A DNA stretch of 64,000 bases from Purpureocillium takamizusanense (GCF_022605165.1 NC_063080.1:434001-498000), one strand, 5' to 3'; positions 31,593-43,700 are shown, counted from the first letter of the stretch. Numbers and translations: made by a program. The notes: a model not told the origin generated them from the sequence alone.

Positions 31593-33275
31593 CTATATCG
31601 GACTCCAACTCATATCTCCCCGCATCACTCCGCGACTTGCCCAAGTCGCCTCGCACTTGGCCAACGCGCAGGGGTATCGCGGAACGCCCGCCGTCGTGCA
31701 GCTCTGCCAATATCCACGCACGGCGTCCCGCTGTTGGCTCGTCGTGGCGTGCAGGCCAGCCATGTAAGCAGTCACGGCCATGAATATGTAGAAGGGCGAC
31801 GACGGCGGCGTCGAGGCGATGACCTGGCACGCCCTGTCGACCGCGGAGCGCATGGCCCTCTGCGTCGCTGCCGAAGCTACCGCATGACCTACTGCCGCGG
31901 GGGGAAGCTTCGCGAGCACGGCAATGGTCGCCGCACATCTGTGCGCGTTGGCGGAGCGCCCCCAGTCCGTGGCATCGGAGGGATCCAACCTGGAGAGCTG
32001 GTCCATGGCCAAGACGCAGCTGTGCAGGTGGTCCGACGCAACATCCGACGACTTGGCGACGCGCACGTACAGGTCAAACGTATCGGCCGGGCAGCCGACG
32101 ACGTCGAAGAAGCCGCCCTCGTCGAGGACCTCGCGATGCCAGTCGTCAAAGATGAGCCCCGTGGTGCTCTGCCGCGCGACGGCGCCCAGCACGTCGAACC
32201 ACACGAGCCGCGCCACGATCTCGGCGAGGCCGGTGACCGTGCCGGAGAGGGCATCGAGCTCGGCGCGGCTGCGGCAGTGGTAGTCGAGCAGCGACCTTGC
32301 GCCGTATACGTGCCGCTGCCACTCGCCAAACTCGCTGTCATATACCTCGAAGAAGGCGAAGGCGGCGATGGCGAGCAGGGCCAGCGGGTTCGCGACGCGC
32401 AGCGCCTCGTTGAGGCCGACGAGCGCGGCGAGGCGATGGCGCGCCGCGTCCATGGACTCGGTCATGGGCCCCCCTTGCTGCCGCCCACTAGTATCGTGGA
32501 GCGGTATTGCTGCTGCTGATGTTGCTGCTGCTGCTGCTGGGGACGAGTAGCCCTGGATGCGGGCCTGGACAAAGTCGGACAGATGCGCCACCAAGGAGAT
32601 GGCTTCGTCGGAGAGATAGCCGTTGCTGCTGCTGCTGCTGCCGTCCCCGCCGTCCCCGCCGCCTCCGCCCCCACGGCCGCGAGCCGAGATGATCTGTTGA
32701 CAAAACGTGGCCAGGCGGTTGATGAAGCTGTTGTGGTCGTCGACGCCTCCTCGGGGCGATGTGGAGGGCACCTCGTGTGAGTCGTGTCCCTGCAGCTTCG
32801 CCAAGGACACCACTTCCGGAACCGGGGGGAGCTCATCGGTGGACGGGCGGGACTGCGACTGCGGCGACGAAGTGGATATGCTTCCCCGCGACGACCGGCG
32901 GCGACGCCCCTGCGCTGGTGCTGTTGTGGCATGCGGGGGGAGGACGTGATGGTGTCGGGGTTCGCTTGTTGTTGCCTTTGTCTGCGTTGTAGTCGACGAT
33001 GCCCCGGTCCAGACGACTCTCTGCGGGTACCCTCCGCAGGCGAGGCCGGCCTCGACGCAGGGGAGGCACCGAGGGCGGTTCAAGTCGCACTTGACGTTTC
33101 TTGATTTGCAAGTACGGCAGTCCCGGTCGCGGCGCATGCCTCGCGGCTTGCCTCGCGGCTTGGTGACTGTGGTTGTTCCATGGCCGACGGCCGTGGTGGT
33201 GGCGGTTGCTGCTGCTGCTGTGGTATGGGTCCGGCTTTTGCTGTTGATGCTCCTGCTGCTCTCACGGGCAGGCAT
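31593..33275 (-). CDS. Zn2Cys6 transcription factor with fungal-specific C-terminal domain
   Basis: A single uninterrupted frame of 560 residues. After a Thr/Ala-rich N-terminus, the zinc cluster uses Cys53, 56, 63, 70, 73 and 80 (CRTCKSRNVKC, CLPCVEAGLAC), followed by GGYPQRVVW. CxxCxxRxVKCD with a GY-containing tail is characteristic of the PF11951 (Fungal_trans_2/DUF3468) group. The C-terminal half fits: FFEVYDSEFGEWQRHVYGARSLLDYH is the usual core of that domain. Linkers hold Ser runs and Ala runs encoded by trinucleotide repeats near 32500-32640. Such regulators commonly control catabolic or transport genes next to them; here amidase and permease flank it. The ATG at 33273-33275 is the first in the open frame. 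No intron is required. Confidence 0.9.
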   Translation of the reverse strand: MPARESSRSINSKSRTHTTAAAATATTTAVGHGTTTVTKPRGKPRGMRRDRDCRTCKSRNVKCDLNRPRCLPCVEAGLACGGYPQRVVWTGASSTTTQTKATTSEPRHHHVLPPHATTAPAQGRRRRSSRGSISTSSPQSQSRPSTDELPPVPEVVSLAKLQGHDSHEVPSTSPRGGVDDHNSFINRLATFCQQIISARGRGGGGGGDGGDGSSSSSNGYLSDEAISLVAHLSDFVQARIQGYSSPAAAAATSAAAIPLHDTSGRQQGGPMTESMDAARHRLAALVGLNEALRVANPLALLAIAAFAFFEVYDSEFGEWQRHVYGARSLLDYHCRSRAELDALSGTVTGLAEIVARLVWFDVLGAVARQSTTGLIFDDWHREVLDEGGFFDVVGCPADTFDLYVRVAKSSDVASDHLHSCVLAMDQLSRLDPSDATDWGRSANAHRCAATIAVLAKLPPAAVGHAVASAATQRAMRSAVDRACQVIASTPPSSPFYIFMAVTAYMAGLHATTSQQRDAVRGYWQSCTTAGVPRYPCALAKCEATWASRGVMRGDMSWSPI

Positions 33276-34390
33276 GTTGCTCGCGGACTCGTCCGCGAGA
33301 CATGCTCACGTCCGACTTGGAGAAACCGTGCAGTGTATGTTGGAACAGGGAGTGCATGTGGTGTGGCAGAGAAGCCTGCCGAATGGGGAAGGGAAACAAA
33401 ACGATTGACGAGAGTCTGGCCAGTGGAGGGCGTCACGCTGCGTTTTATGTACGAAGTACGGAGTAGAAGGCCAGAGCTCTGCTGAGTCCTTAGCCTGGAG
33501 ACCCCGTCATCCCAACAGGTCGGCACTGGCACCAGGCCAGTTCAGGGATCCCATCCCCTCGCCTCCGAGGGCGCTGGAGAACTACCCCGGATTATGCCCC
33601 AGCGCCACTGCTAGTGCTACCACCAACGCCTGGTTCATCTACCCCAGGTTCTGCCAGGTGGGTGTGGAAACGACTGGAGAGCCCCTGTGCTCCAGTGGCC
33701 GCCCTTGGCCAGACTGGTCTCGGGGCCCTTTGATAGTGTTGGAGGAGCCGTGTCCTTGCCGAGTTACTTCTGTTCCTCGGAATGTTGAAGGCACGATACC
33801 ATGGCTGTTTCTCGTTTTTGCTCTTGGGATCAGATGGCCAGATAGCAGACACGCCGGTGCCATGGGTGGTGGAATGGAGCCCGAGGACGGGGCTCTCGGT
33901 TCGTTAGTCTTATCTTCACCAGCGCCAACAGGTTCCCCGACGGTCTTGTTAGCGGCTTTCGGTTGATTCATCCAGCGAGTTGGCGTGCGCCTCGTCTTCG
34001 CGGCAACGCCCCCCCAATCCTCCATCCCCTCACCACCACCACCATCAACCCTGCCGGCCGGCCGGCTTTGGCCCGCAAAGACGTTCTGCCTCGTCCCAGC
34101 CCCGACCGACTTTCTTCATAAGGCAGCATCTCGGCATCTGCCCTCGTCATGCCCACGGCCCATGCTCTTGCGTCGTCGCGCCCACGGCAATCGTCCAGTT
34201 TGCTACCACTTCGTCAAATTCTTCACAAGGACGACGCTGGTCTTTTCTAAACGACCAAGCGACTCAACCATCCCATCTCACGCCTTTGATCATTGGCATC
34301 GGCCCACAATTGACCTGGCTGGCCGTGAAGAGATTGCCATCCACCCACCACGGCTGCGACCCCGTCCCCGAAACCACAGCGTACAGTCCA
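33276..34390. other. Divergent intergenic region between regulator and permease
   Basis: This 1.1-kb space serves as promoter for both the minus-strand Zn2Cys6 gene and the plus-strand MFS gene. It contains three GATA-type hexamers, listed separately. A plus-strand frame runs into the MFS ATG from 33980, but its text (His/Pro/Ser-rich) looks like 5' leader rather than protein. Confidence 0.5.
33731..33915. promoter_or_regulatory. Group of three WGATAR motifs
   Basis: TGATAG at 33731-33736 (+), AGATAG at 33840-33845 (+) and AGATAA at 33910-33915 (-, read as TTATCT on +). WGATAR is the binding hexamer of AreA/NIT2 nitrogen regulators, which usually act through two or more nearby sites. Chance would give about 0.4 in 185 bp. 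Binding itself is inference. Confidence 0.4.
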
Positions 34391-36145
34391 ATGCGTTCCC
34401 GCCTGCGAGAATACTTTACCGCCAATTACCAGCCGGGCGAGCGCGTCCTGGTGCAAAAGATTGACTTTTTCATTCTCACGTTTTGTTGCCTGAGCTACTT
34501 TATCAACTATGTGAGTGACGTTGCTCTCTGTGCGAATACAACGGCCACGGCTCCAGGTCATGGCGGAGCGAATGATGGCAACATGAATGAACCCTGACCA
34601 TGTTACCGCAGCTGGACCGCTCCAACCTCGCCAATGCCTACGTGTCGGGCATGAAGACGGAGCTTGGCTTCCAGGGAGACCAGCTCAACCAGATCAACAC
34701 CTGCTTTACGGTGGGGTGAGTCTACCTACACTCTGCACCACCACCATCACCACATTATGACCCGACATCGAAACGATGTGTGATTGAGCTCGGCTCAACA
34801 TGAACTGACAAATGCTTCAACCCGGGCGCAGCTACGTCCTGGGCCAGGTTCCGTCCAACCTCTCGCTGCACTACGTCAAGCCACGGATATGGTTCCCGCT
34901 CATGATGATCCTCTGGGGCGGGCTCACCATGGTGACGGCGTCGGTGCACAACCCGCAGTCCATCATGGCGATCCGCTTCTTCCAGGGCATCTGCGAGGCG
35001 TCGACGTTTGTGGGCACGCACTACATCCTCGGCGCGTGGTACACGGAGCGCGAGCTCGGCAAGCGCAGCGGCATCTTCACGTCGTCGGGGCTCGCGGGCA
35101 CCATGATCGGCGGCTTCATCCAGACGGGCATCTACAAGAGCCTCCACGGGCGGCACGGGCTCAGCGGCTGGCGCTGGCTGTTCATCGTCGACGGCCTGCT
35201 GACCGTGCCCGTCGCGCTCTATGGCTTCTTCCTGTTTCCCGACACGCCACAGACGACGACGGCGTTTTACCTGTCTGAGGCAGAGCGTCGGTTGGCTGTC
35301 TCCCGCGTGCCCAAAGTTGAGGAGCAGTCACCCATCAGCCTTCGCTTCCTAAAGAAGGTGCTCTCGTCGTGGTACTGGTGGGGGTTCGTCGGGCTCTGGG
35401 TCATCGCCGGCGAGACCGAGTCCTTCAGCTCCAACTCGCTGCTCGCGCTGTACCTGCAGAACCACCCGACGCACAAGTACACGGTCGCGCAGCTCAACAA
35501 CTACCCGACGGGCGTCGCCGCCGCGGGCATCGTCTCGACGCTCTTCTGGGCCGCCCTGACCGACTTCCTCGGCGGCAAGCGGTACCTGGTCGGCTACTTT
35601 ATCGGCGTCACGGGCGTGGCCACGTCGGTCATGATCCTCGTCGCGCACCGGGACCCGACGAGCGACGGCTCGACGGCCGTCGTGTTCGGCGCGTATTACT
35701 GGGCGGGCTCCGTGTACGCCTGCCAGGCCACCTTTTTCGCGTGGTGCAACGACGCCATGCGCTACGAGGAGTCGGTCTTTCGCGCGGTGGTGTTGGCGGG
35801 CATGAACCTGGGGAATAATGCTGTGAATGCGTGGTGGAGCATCATCTTTTACGGCGCGAGCATGGCTCCGTGGTTTATCGTGAGTCTTCCTCGTACCCCC
35901 TCGCCCCTCGTATCCCGCTTGTGAAGGGTTGCCAAATAGTTCGGGACTCGCTGACATCAACGTCTGTCCTGCAGCGCGGCATGTGGGCCATGATTGCGTG
36001 CTCCATCGCCCTCGTCGTCTGGAGCGCGGGGCTGTCGTATCTGGTGCGCAGGAACCGGAAACGCATCGAGGTAGAGACTGAAGAAGCCGCGGCGGCGGAC
36101 GTGTACAGCGAGAATAAGCTGGCCAAGGAGGAAGCGGAGGGATGA
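34391..36145 (+). CDS. MFS anion:cation symporter, Dal5/allantoate-permease type
   Basis: Four exons (34391-34510, 34612-34715, 34832-35879, 35975-36145) close in frame to 480 residues. All introns start GTGAGT and end CAG. The N-terminus shows the ACS-family signature FILTFCCLSYFINYLDRSNLANAYVSG across intron 1, then LGFQGDQLNQINTCFTVGYVLGQVPSN. Later hallmarks are FFQGICEASTFVGTHYILGAWYTERELGKRSGIF, GWRWLFIVDGLLTVPVALYGFFLFPDTP and WWGFVGLWVI. The family includes yeast Dal5 (allantoate, ureidosuccinate), Fen2 (pantothenate) and their many fungal relatives; substrates are usually small organic anions. Twelve plasma-membrane segments are expected. It diverges from the Zn2Cys6 gene across a promoter with three GATA motifs, and the amidase lies beyond. 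A role in uptake of a nitrogenous acid is therefore a reasonable inference. Confidence 0.9.
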
Positions 36146-37106
36146 GTGGAGCGTCTATAATGTGGTTTGATCTTGTTTATTTATCATCACTATTTAACGC
36201 CATGCTGCTGCGTGAGCCTGAATGAGACCGCGGCTATGTGAGGCGACTATATCTGGTGGCCTGTATGGAGCGCTCTCTCGCAAGCTCGCTGTGTGATGGG
36301 CCATGGTGAACCAACTCGGAGCCTGAGCAGTCAAGCCCTGCGGCGGCGATGCTTGCAAGGCTTGGACATGAAGCTTTCTAACCTCGGCCCTGTCCGCTGA
36401 CAAATATGAGTTGACGCATCCGTGCCAACAGCAAGTTAACCATTCGACACGCATAGGCCTCAGCCTGGTCCCTCGTCAACTGCTCTGTCTCCGCGCTTAT
36501 TAGCTACTACTATACCTATTGACGCAGGACCGCGCCCTTGTGCCGGCGCCGACTCCGGAGCCCCGAGACTTGGGCGGGTCCATGGAGCTTTCCAGTTCCC
36601 GTTTCCAGGGCAGTTCCCACTGTTCCATCGGTCTGTCAGCTGGGCAGCCTCCAACACTACTGCTAGTACCGGCTGCTGCTGTACTTAGTTACTGCCTCGT
36701 ACGTAAAGAGACTCACGGGGGCTCCGCTGGCGGACCGACGCGAGGCGCCCAGGCCGGGGACGAGCCCAATCAGCGCCTTTACCGCCCCGCGAGACGTCCC
36801 TGTATATGGTAATAGAATGCCAACTAACAGGGGCGCCCTCCCACCTCAGCGCCTCCATAATAAGTAATAGACTCCAGCGGTCATCCATCACCACCTCACC
36901 TCCTCAGTGTCTGTCGCCTCACATCAGTATATCCATCTATCTATATACTGCCTCACGAACAAAGCTGTCAAGACTTTGCGATTCGCGACACGCTGCACTA
37001 CCTGACAGAAAGAAGGCAGAGTTTCCTTCTTTCTTTACAGACGCATCCCACCCACCACCACTACATATAATCAGAGACCGAAGACCGCACAGGAAACGAA
37101 CGAACC
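36146..37106. other. Intergenic region
   Basis: 3' flank of the permease and promoter of the amidotransferase. No supported gene. Frames on both strands are short and overlap. Confidence 0.45.
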
Positions 37107-38255
37107 ATGGGTGGCGGCGACGACAACAAGGGCGCGTTTCGCCTGGCGGTGCTCGAGTGCGACACCCCCGTCCCCGCCGTCGAGCAGGCGCGCGGGTCCT
37201 ACGGCGAGGTGTTCCGCCAGCTACTCACCAAGGGACTCGCCGGAGTGCATGACAACAAGTTCAAGGGCGCCGAGTTTGCACTCAGTAAATGGGATGTCGT
37301 CCGGTCACGCGAGTATCCCAAGGCGGAGGACGTGGATGGCATTCTCTTGACGGGGAGCAGTACGTTGTTGCGTCCATTGATCCATCCATCAATCCGCTCA
37401 GCTATCTATCTTATGCACTGCATCTTTCTCCTCCTTGGATTTACGTTGCCATTTTTATTTATTGATTTATTTTTTTGCCTGCGTACCTGCTCTTGCCATT
37501 TTCCCTTTCACTCATTCATTCATTCATGTATGGGTGTCTGTCATCCATCGATCTAACTGACACTCAACGTACGCATACACAGAGCACACGGCGTTTGCCG
37601 ACGACGCGTGGATCGTCGCGCTCGTCGCATACGTAAAGTCCTTCCTCGAGACTAGCAGCAAGCCCGTCGTCGGCATCTGCTTCGGCCACCAGATCATCGG
37701 CCGCGCGCTGGGCGCCGCGGTCGGCAAGAGTCCCGGCGGGTGGGAGCTCTCGGTGGACAAGATCGAAGCCACAGACGAGGGCCGTAAGATCCTCGGTGTC
37801 TCGTCCTTGGTAAGACTGACCGACGACCTCTACCTTCCCTCTCACAAGCCCCACGTCCCCCAGAGAAGACCCCCCATCAGTCGGCATGCGTGAGCCGCCC
37901 ACACAGATCATGTGCTGACCAGTTGGCGCTACCCTTGTTGTTGCCCCTGTGCCGGCAGTCCCTCCACCAAATGCACCGCGACGCGGTCCTCGAAGTCCCC
38001 CAGGGGCTCGTCAACCTCGGCCGCAGCCCGAGCTGCGCCATCCAAGGCCTGTACAAGCCCGGCCACGTCATCTCCTTCCAGGCGCACCCCGAGTTCGACG
38101 GCTTCATCATGGATGAGATCCTCAAGACGAGGCGCGACCAGGGCATCTTCACCGACGACATGTTTGCGGACGGGACGTCGAGGGCGCAGCGGCAGCACGA
38201 CGGCGTGCTCATGGCTACCAAGATTTGGGAGTTTCTGCTGGCGACGAGAGCGTAG
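37107..38255 (+). CDS. Class I glutamine amidotransferase-like protein
   Basis: Three exons (37107-37359, 37583-37809, 37959-38255) close in frame to 258 residues. Introns are unusually long for this window (223 and 149 nt), and the first carries a CATT-type microsatellite. The fold is a stand-alone class I GATase domain. The N-terminal strand is RLAVLECDTPVP, then DGILLTGSKHTAF at the first splice, the nucleophile elbow GICFGHQ with Cys117, and the His203/Glu205 dyad in SFQAHPEF. The triad is complete. In GMP synthase and similar enzymes this domain frees ammonia from glutamine; single-domain fungal relatives (like yeast YLR126C) have no clear partner. No synthetase domain is attached. Its position between two regulators and next to permease and amidase suggests nitrogen or amide metabolism, but only by proximity. 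Confidence 0.9.
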
Positions 38256-38669
38256 TGGGAGGGAGTGACTGGCGTGTTTGGTCCAGGGGTTTTTAACTCG
38301 CTCGGTGATCGTGGTCGTGGATGTGTTGCCGCAATAGAAACTCCCTAGATGTCGTCGAGGCGAGCAGAGATCTCGCCGTATATATATGGGTGTAAATGCC
38401 TTCCAGCCCATACGCGTGCCCGTTCATCTGCGTCACGCCACCCTTTGAACCGGCGCGGTGCTTCGTGTGACACCGTACAGATAGCAACACTCCCTCAGGT
38501 GTTTATGTTTCTCGCCGCTGGCTCGTTCGTTGCTGCGAATCCGCGGCAGCCACCGCTTCCTCCGAACGAAGCCCAGTGCCTTCATAACCAGCCAATGTAT
38601 CGGTGACTCGGTCCCGTCTCGCTTTCGTGTCTTCAATTCGTCTCAAAGCATTGCCAGTAGTCGCTCATT
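38256..38669. other. Intergenic region between convergent genes
   Basis: 3' flanks of the amidotransferase and of the minus-strand Zn2Cys6 gene. Nothing further seen. Confidence 0.5.
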
Positions 38670-40767
38670 TCACGCAAAGGATATCCATATCTGGTGGTCC
38701 TGCATCGTCCTGTACAGCGTCCACGGGCTCGTCTCCTCGACGGGCTGCCTCCACACGCGCTCCAGCAGCACCAGCGTCTCGCGCATGTTGCCCAGGCCGA
38801 TGGTGTCAATCATGGTCTGCAGGCGGGCGCGCAGAATCTCCTGCACGCCCGGGTCCGCGGTGCAGCAGCCGATGACGGCGAGCGGCCAGCAGAGGCTCGT
38901 GTTGACGCGCACCGACGCCGGGAACTGGCTCAGCGCGGTGATGGCCTCGGCGATGGCGCCGTCCATGAGGTCCCGGTGCGCGCTGCTGCTGCTGCTGCTG
39001 CCGCCGCCGAGCGACGACGACGATGACGATGATGCCTGCGGCGTGCCGAGAATGGTCCACAGGTACAGCAGCACGCCCTGCTTCCAGACGAGGCCGGCGA
39101 GCTGGCTGTACGGGCTGGCGACCGGTGAAGGGAAAAAGGCCAGGATCTGCGACTGGAGAAAGCCAAAGGAGATGATGTCGTCGGTGGAAGGGGGCGGCGG
39201 CCGCTGCTGCTGCTCGCCGCCGTCGGCTTCGCCCATGATGCTCTGCCCCAGCTGAAACACCTGCGGGATGAGCAGGAGGAGCTCGAGCCAGCAGCCGCAG
39301 AGCTGGCCGATGTACTTGCGGTTGACCAGCATCCTGGCCGCGCCCTCGATGTGCGGGCTGAGCAGGGAGTGGTTCGACTGCCGAAAGTCGGTCGAGATCA
39401 TGCTCGAGGCCGCCGTGTGCATGTAGTACTCGACGAGGAAGTCGGGGAGGTCGTCGTCGGTGTAGGCCTTGGCCCGGCTGAGGAGCACTGTCAGAAGGGA
39501 CTTTGAGGCCGTGAGGTGGTCAAAGATGGTGCCGTGGATGTCACCGCGAGCAACCTAACGTAACGTTAGTAGGCAGGTCTCCAATGTCAGCCAGCATTTT
39601 CAATGTCGTGCAAGGCTTAGACGTCATGTCCGGAGCCGGAGTGTTGGGCTGCGTTAGGGTTGGGAACTGGGGAGAAGGGCGGCGGCGAACCTCTGTGAGA
39701 CAAAGTATCAGGCTCCCGACCGTCAGCGTGAGCGTGTTCTCGTCCTTGCCGCCCACATACTCGCCGACCACGTTTCGAAACATGCGCAGCGAGTCCGTGT
39801 AGTAGCGCTGGGCCACCTCGTTGCTCGCGTCGGGCTCCTTGGACGCCTGGCGGTGCGCCGCGCTCTGAGCCAGTATCAGCTGCAGCACGAGCGGGTTGGA
39901 GAAGGCGAGCGGGACGAGCTTGGCGACGAAGGGATTGACGTCGGTGGAGCCGTTGCCCATGCTGTTGGCCGTCCGGGAGAGGTAGTAGCTGAGCAGCTCG
40001 TATGAGCTGTGGCCGTGCGTCGTCGGGAGCAGCGGCATGGGCATGGCGATGCCGCCTCCGCCGCTGTCTTGCTGCAGGCCGGAGGAGTCGTCAAAGAGGA
40101 GTCCGGAGCTGACGAGGGCGAGGTCGCTGACTGCGTCGTCGAGGAAGCCCGACTGCAGCGGCAGGCTTTCGAGGGACGACGTAGAGTGTGAAGATGTCGA
40201 CGACGATCTCCGGTCGACGTCCTGCGACACGTCCTCGACGTCGCCGTCGTCGAGGTCGAGGTCCATCTCCCCCGGCCCGGGCTCGGTGGGGGGAACCTGG
40301 AAGAAATCACGGGGGGTCTGGGCCTCCTCCGGCTGAACGGCAGCGGGAGTCGGAACCGGCTCCGGCGCGGGCTCGATGCGCTGCAGACGAGGCGACAGGT
40401 GGTGTTGTTCTTGCCGGGACTGCCTGCGTTCGTGTTCTTGCGGGTGCTGTGGTGGTAGATGCGGCCGTCGGGGCTGCTCGGGGCTCATCGACGCCGCGAT
40501 GATGGCGTGCCGCTCCATGCGCTGGGCGGCGGATACATGTATGCTCTCTGTAGGAGACGGCAGCTGGTTCTTGCCGACGGCAGAGCAGGAGGGAGAAGAG
40601 ACGGAGAGCGACGAGGACGACGGGGCGGCTGCCTCTGTCGGCCAGCGGCAGTCGAGCTTGTTGCGCCTGCAGCCGCTGCACATGGGCTTCTCCTCGTTGC
40701 ACTTCTTCTTGCGCCGGCGACAGGTGAAGCAGCCGGTCCTGCTGCGGATGATGGGCATGACGCGCAT
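38670..40767 (-). CDS. Zn2Cys6 transcription factor
   Basis: Two exons (40767-39691, 39554-38670) join in frame to 653 residues. The donor is GTTCGC, a weak but GT-type site; the acceptor is a clean TTACGTTAG preceded by a CTAAC branch. The junction gives LTEVARGDIHGTIFDHL, as expected in this family. The zinc cluster uses Cys13, 16, 23, 30, 33 and 40 (CFTCRRRKKKC, CSGCRRNKLDC). A long Ser/Pro/Gln-rich acidic linker (about 45-230) follows, then the PF11951-type fungal regulatory domain through SSMISTDFRQ to the C-terminus. A Ser/Gly run near residue 560 comes from trinucleotide repeats. The first Met at 40765-40767 is three residues before another (MPIIRSRTGC); either could be used. It is convergent with the amidotransferase. 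Its target is unknown. Confidence 0.88.
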
Positions 40768-43700
40768 CGTCGATGGTTCGTGCAGTGGCAGTGGCAGCCA
40801 GTCGCGTGTGTGGCGGCTTGATCAGAGCCGGGGCGGCGCGGGCATGGGGATTTGACGACGCTGGTGATGGTGGTAATGACGATAACGTAGAGGCTAGACG
40901 GATATTTTGGCCGAGCGAGCGAGCTCAATGCGGGGGGGAATCCGTTCCGCGGGCGTCAGCAGCGCGCGCCCCAGAGCAAGGGGAGGGCCGAAGCGATGGA
41001 GCAGAGGGGCCGGATAGATATCTGTTGCGTCGATGCTGTTGCTTGTCCTCGTCCTCACGGCTTCACGTCAGCGACGCCGTCCCCGGTGCCTATCTGTGCT
41101 CGAACACAAAGCAAGGTTATCAACGTTCAGAGAGCAGTGAAAGCGAAACACAGCGGCCGGAGTTGATGAGCACGACTTGCTTGGAGCGGGGATCGCAAAT
41201 CACATTGAAAGGGGGCCAGCCGCCCCAGAAGCCTTCGGGAAAAGCGTTTGGGCCATGTGGTTTTTCTGGGGGAGGCGACCCACACTTTTTATGGCTGGGC
41301 TCGATGTTGGTGCACATGCAGTCATCACGAAGAGCGCCCTGCCGTGCCTGCGGGCTGCGGCTTCAGGGAAGGTGATGAGTGGCCCGATGCTGCTGGGTCT
41401 CGTGGAGGAGGGGGGCGGGCTGATGAGGAGGGCCAACAACAACAGCCGGGGCAGGTCTCGCCCCGCGATGACCAAAAGGCTGAAGAAGGAAGCCCTGCGG
41501 CAGGCAGCCTCTCCCTTGCCAGCCCCGTTTTGCTGAAGAAGAGTAGTTAGCGGGTTTGCTTTGCCGGTCCTGGTGTCAATCTCGACCTGGTGCTGCTATG
41601 CTAATTCGGCGCGGCACTAATAAGTTAGAGAGAGAGAGAGAGCGCGAGAGCCGGAGGAAGATGCTAGAGCTGGTTTCGCGGGGAAGTGGGTGACTATTTC
41701 CCCCGACAAATGTTTTCGATACCATCCTTTGGCATCGAAGATTTCTTTCAACACGTCCCTCACGGCAATTGCCCTGTGCGCGAGATGGCGCCTTTCAAGG
41801 CTGCCGACGGGAACACCAGGCGCGAACACGCATCATCAGGTCAATAAGGCCACCAGGCGGGGAGGCTCAAAAAGATGAGCAACAGTCCTGCATATGTGCA
41901 GACTGCACTACCACCCGGCGGGACATCAACCCACCTCGCCATCGCACTGGCAGGCTGAGGCAAAGCAACTCGAGCACGTTGCTGTGCTGTAACATGAGGC
42001 CAGCTAGCCGCATCGTGCTGCTGCGTTTCGTGGTATCCCCACAGAACCATTGCATTAAGCATAAATCGGCACGGCAGCATCATCATGCCTTGTGTACCGG
42101 GGTGACATCGAATTGAAGCCAAGCCGTCCGAAGGGTGAGACGCCGCGGAGCATCTTCACCGAGCCAGACCACGTCATGCTGCAACGTTACGACCATTGAT
42201 TTCATCTCCTCCTCTCTCTCTTTCCATTATGGCGACTAAACTGGCAGAGTTTTGCCACGGAATTGCATTTGCCTACTTGATGATGAGGTGCCGTCAGCAG
42301 TCGTGATGTTTCATCCCAAGGCCCTCAATTGTTCATGTTCTCAAACGTCATTGTGCAGCTGGGTTCACGCACTGCGACTAATTACCCGCAACATCTCCTG
42401 ACGACACTGAAATCATTCATTCATTCATTCGTTGCCCCACGAACGGTCGAGGCCGGCCGTCCGATGGAGATCTAGCCGCGCCTTATGATAAAGTCTGGGG
42501 AAGTGGGAGGAACAACGTGCCGTAACAGCTGCGAAGCCTTCTCGTATGCGTCACCGATGCGGCTGCGGCTGGCTCCCTATCGCCCCCCTGTTATCCCCAG
42601 CGGCTGCTGGGAGGCACCACTCGACCATCGAATGTCAGATCAGCGCGTCATCCCGTCCGTGCCGCCAGCCATCGACAAACGCCAACGTGTATCGCTTCGC
42701 ATCGCCTCAACCAACCACAGCTTTTCTCGTCCATTGATAGAGAGCATATCACGGCTGCCTGCCTTGGGCGGACGACGCGACGGATGGATGCATCGTCATT
42801 CCATCTGAGTGGCTGTCATCACACCTCTCAAAGAGTTGGACGGGCGAGCGGAGGAGGAGGGGCGAGGGGAGAGCTTGGAGGGGACATGGAAGAGGGCTGT
42901 TGACGCCACCAGGATCTCGGTCCGCGCTGGACCCTGCAGGGCAACCGACCATTCACAGACGGAACCGCGCTGTTAGTCTGCGCGGGCGGACCCACGCGGC
43001 GCCCCGGTCTGTCGTCGCCAGAGAGAGATCCAGACTCGCCCAAGCTAATCGACTTTGGTTGTTGGTGATGTGGTGCGGCGGTAGGTTAATGCCAGCACTT
43101 CTGCTGAATTGTTGATGCTGTCATGTTGTCCATCGAGCCTCATCAGCTGGCAACACTTCCCCATCCTGTGTGGAAGAAAGCCAACAAGAAAGCCGGACGT
43201 CGTCCAACCGCACGAATTGGGAGGCAGCTGTTTCGTGCATCGGATTTATCAAGGGCTGTCCGCACATTGCTCAATGCTCTAACAAGTGCTTTGAGGTTTT
43301 CATCACTTACGACCAGTGTCCCTCATTGGTTCATGTTGGCGCCTGCAGTGGTTTATTTCCTGCTCGCGTTACTCAGCGCTGTACTTGCGTTCGTCCCAAC
43401 ATTGGACTCGTCCACCAGACGGCTGACGGACGTGGGTTGATACCTCCGATACTTCAATCGTATGATGTGTACATACAACGAGGTGTGTCCTTGATCATCT
43501 AATAAAGTGCTGCGATATGGCAAGTACTGCTACAATTTTACACCGAAAATGGGACAAAAAAATCGATAACCGTGGTAACATGGGCAAGTGCCGCAACGTC
43601 ATCGCTCTTTTGCGCTGGCAGTACAGTAAATGTAATACAGTCAGTAAGCGGTAGTTGTGCCCTCCACACACCACTCTTCGCTAATAAACAAGTCATTGGC

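Noticed and set aside
33980..34390. In-frame N-terminal extension of the Dal5-type permease.
   Set aside because: The extension is His/Pro/Ser-rich leader-like sequence; ACS-family proteins start shortly before the first helix, as with the ATG at 34391.
41120..41475. Minus-strand frames suggesting a small secreted cysteine protein (CMCTNIEPSHKKC).
   Set aside because: The hydrophobic part and the cysteine part are in different frames with no convincing start codon or splice pair.
43123..43502. Plus-strand frames of 105 and 110 codons, one with several cysteines.
   Set aside because: They overlap in two frames, have no signal peptide and no family text.
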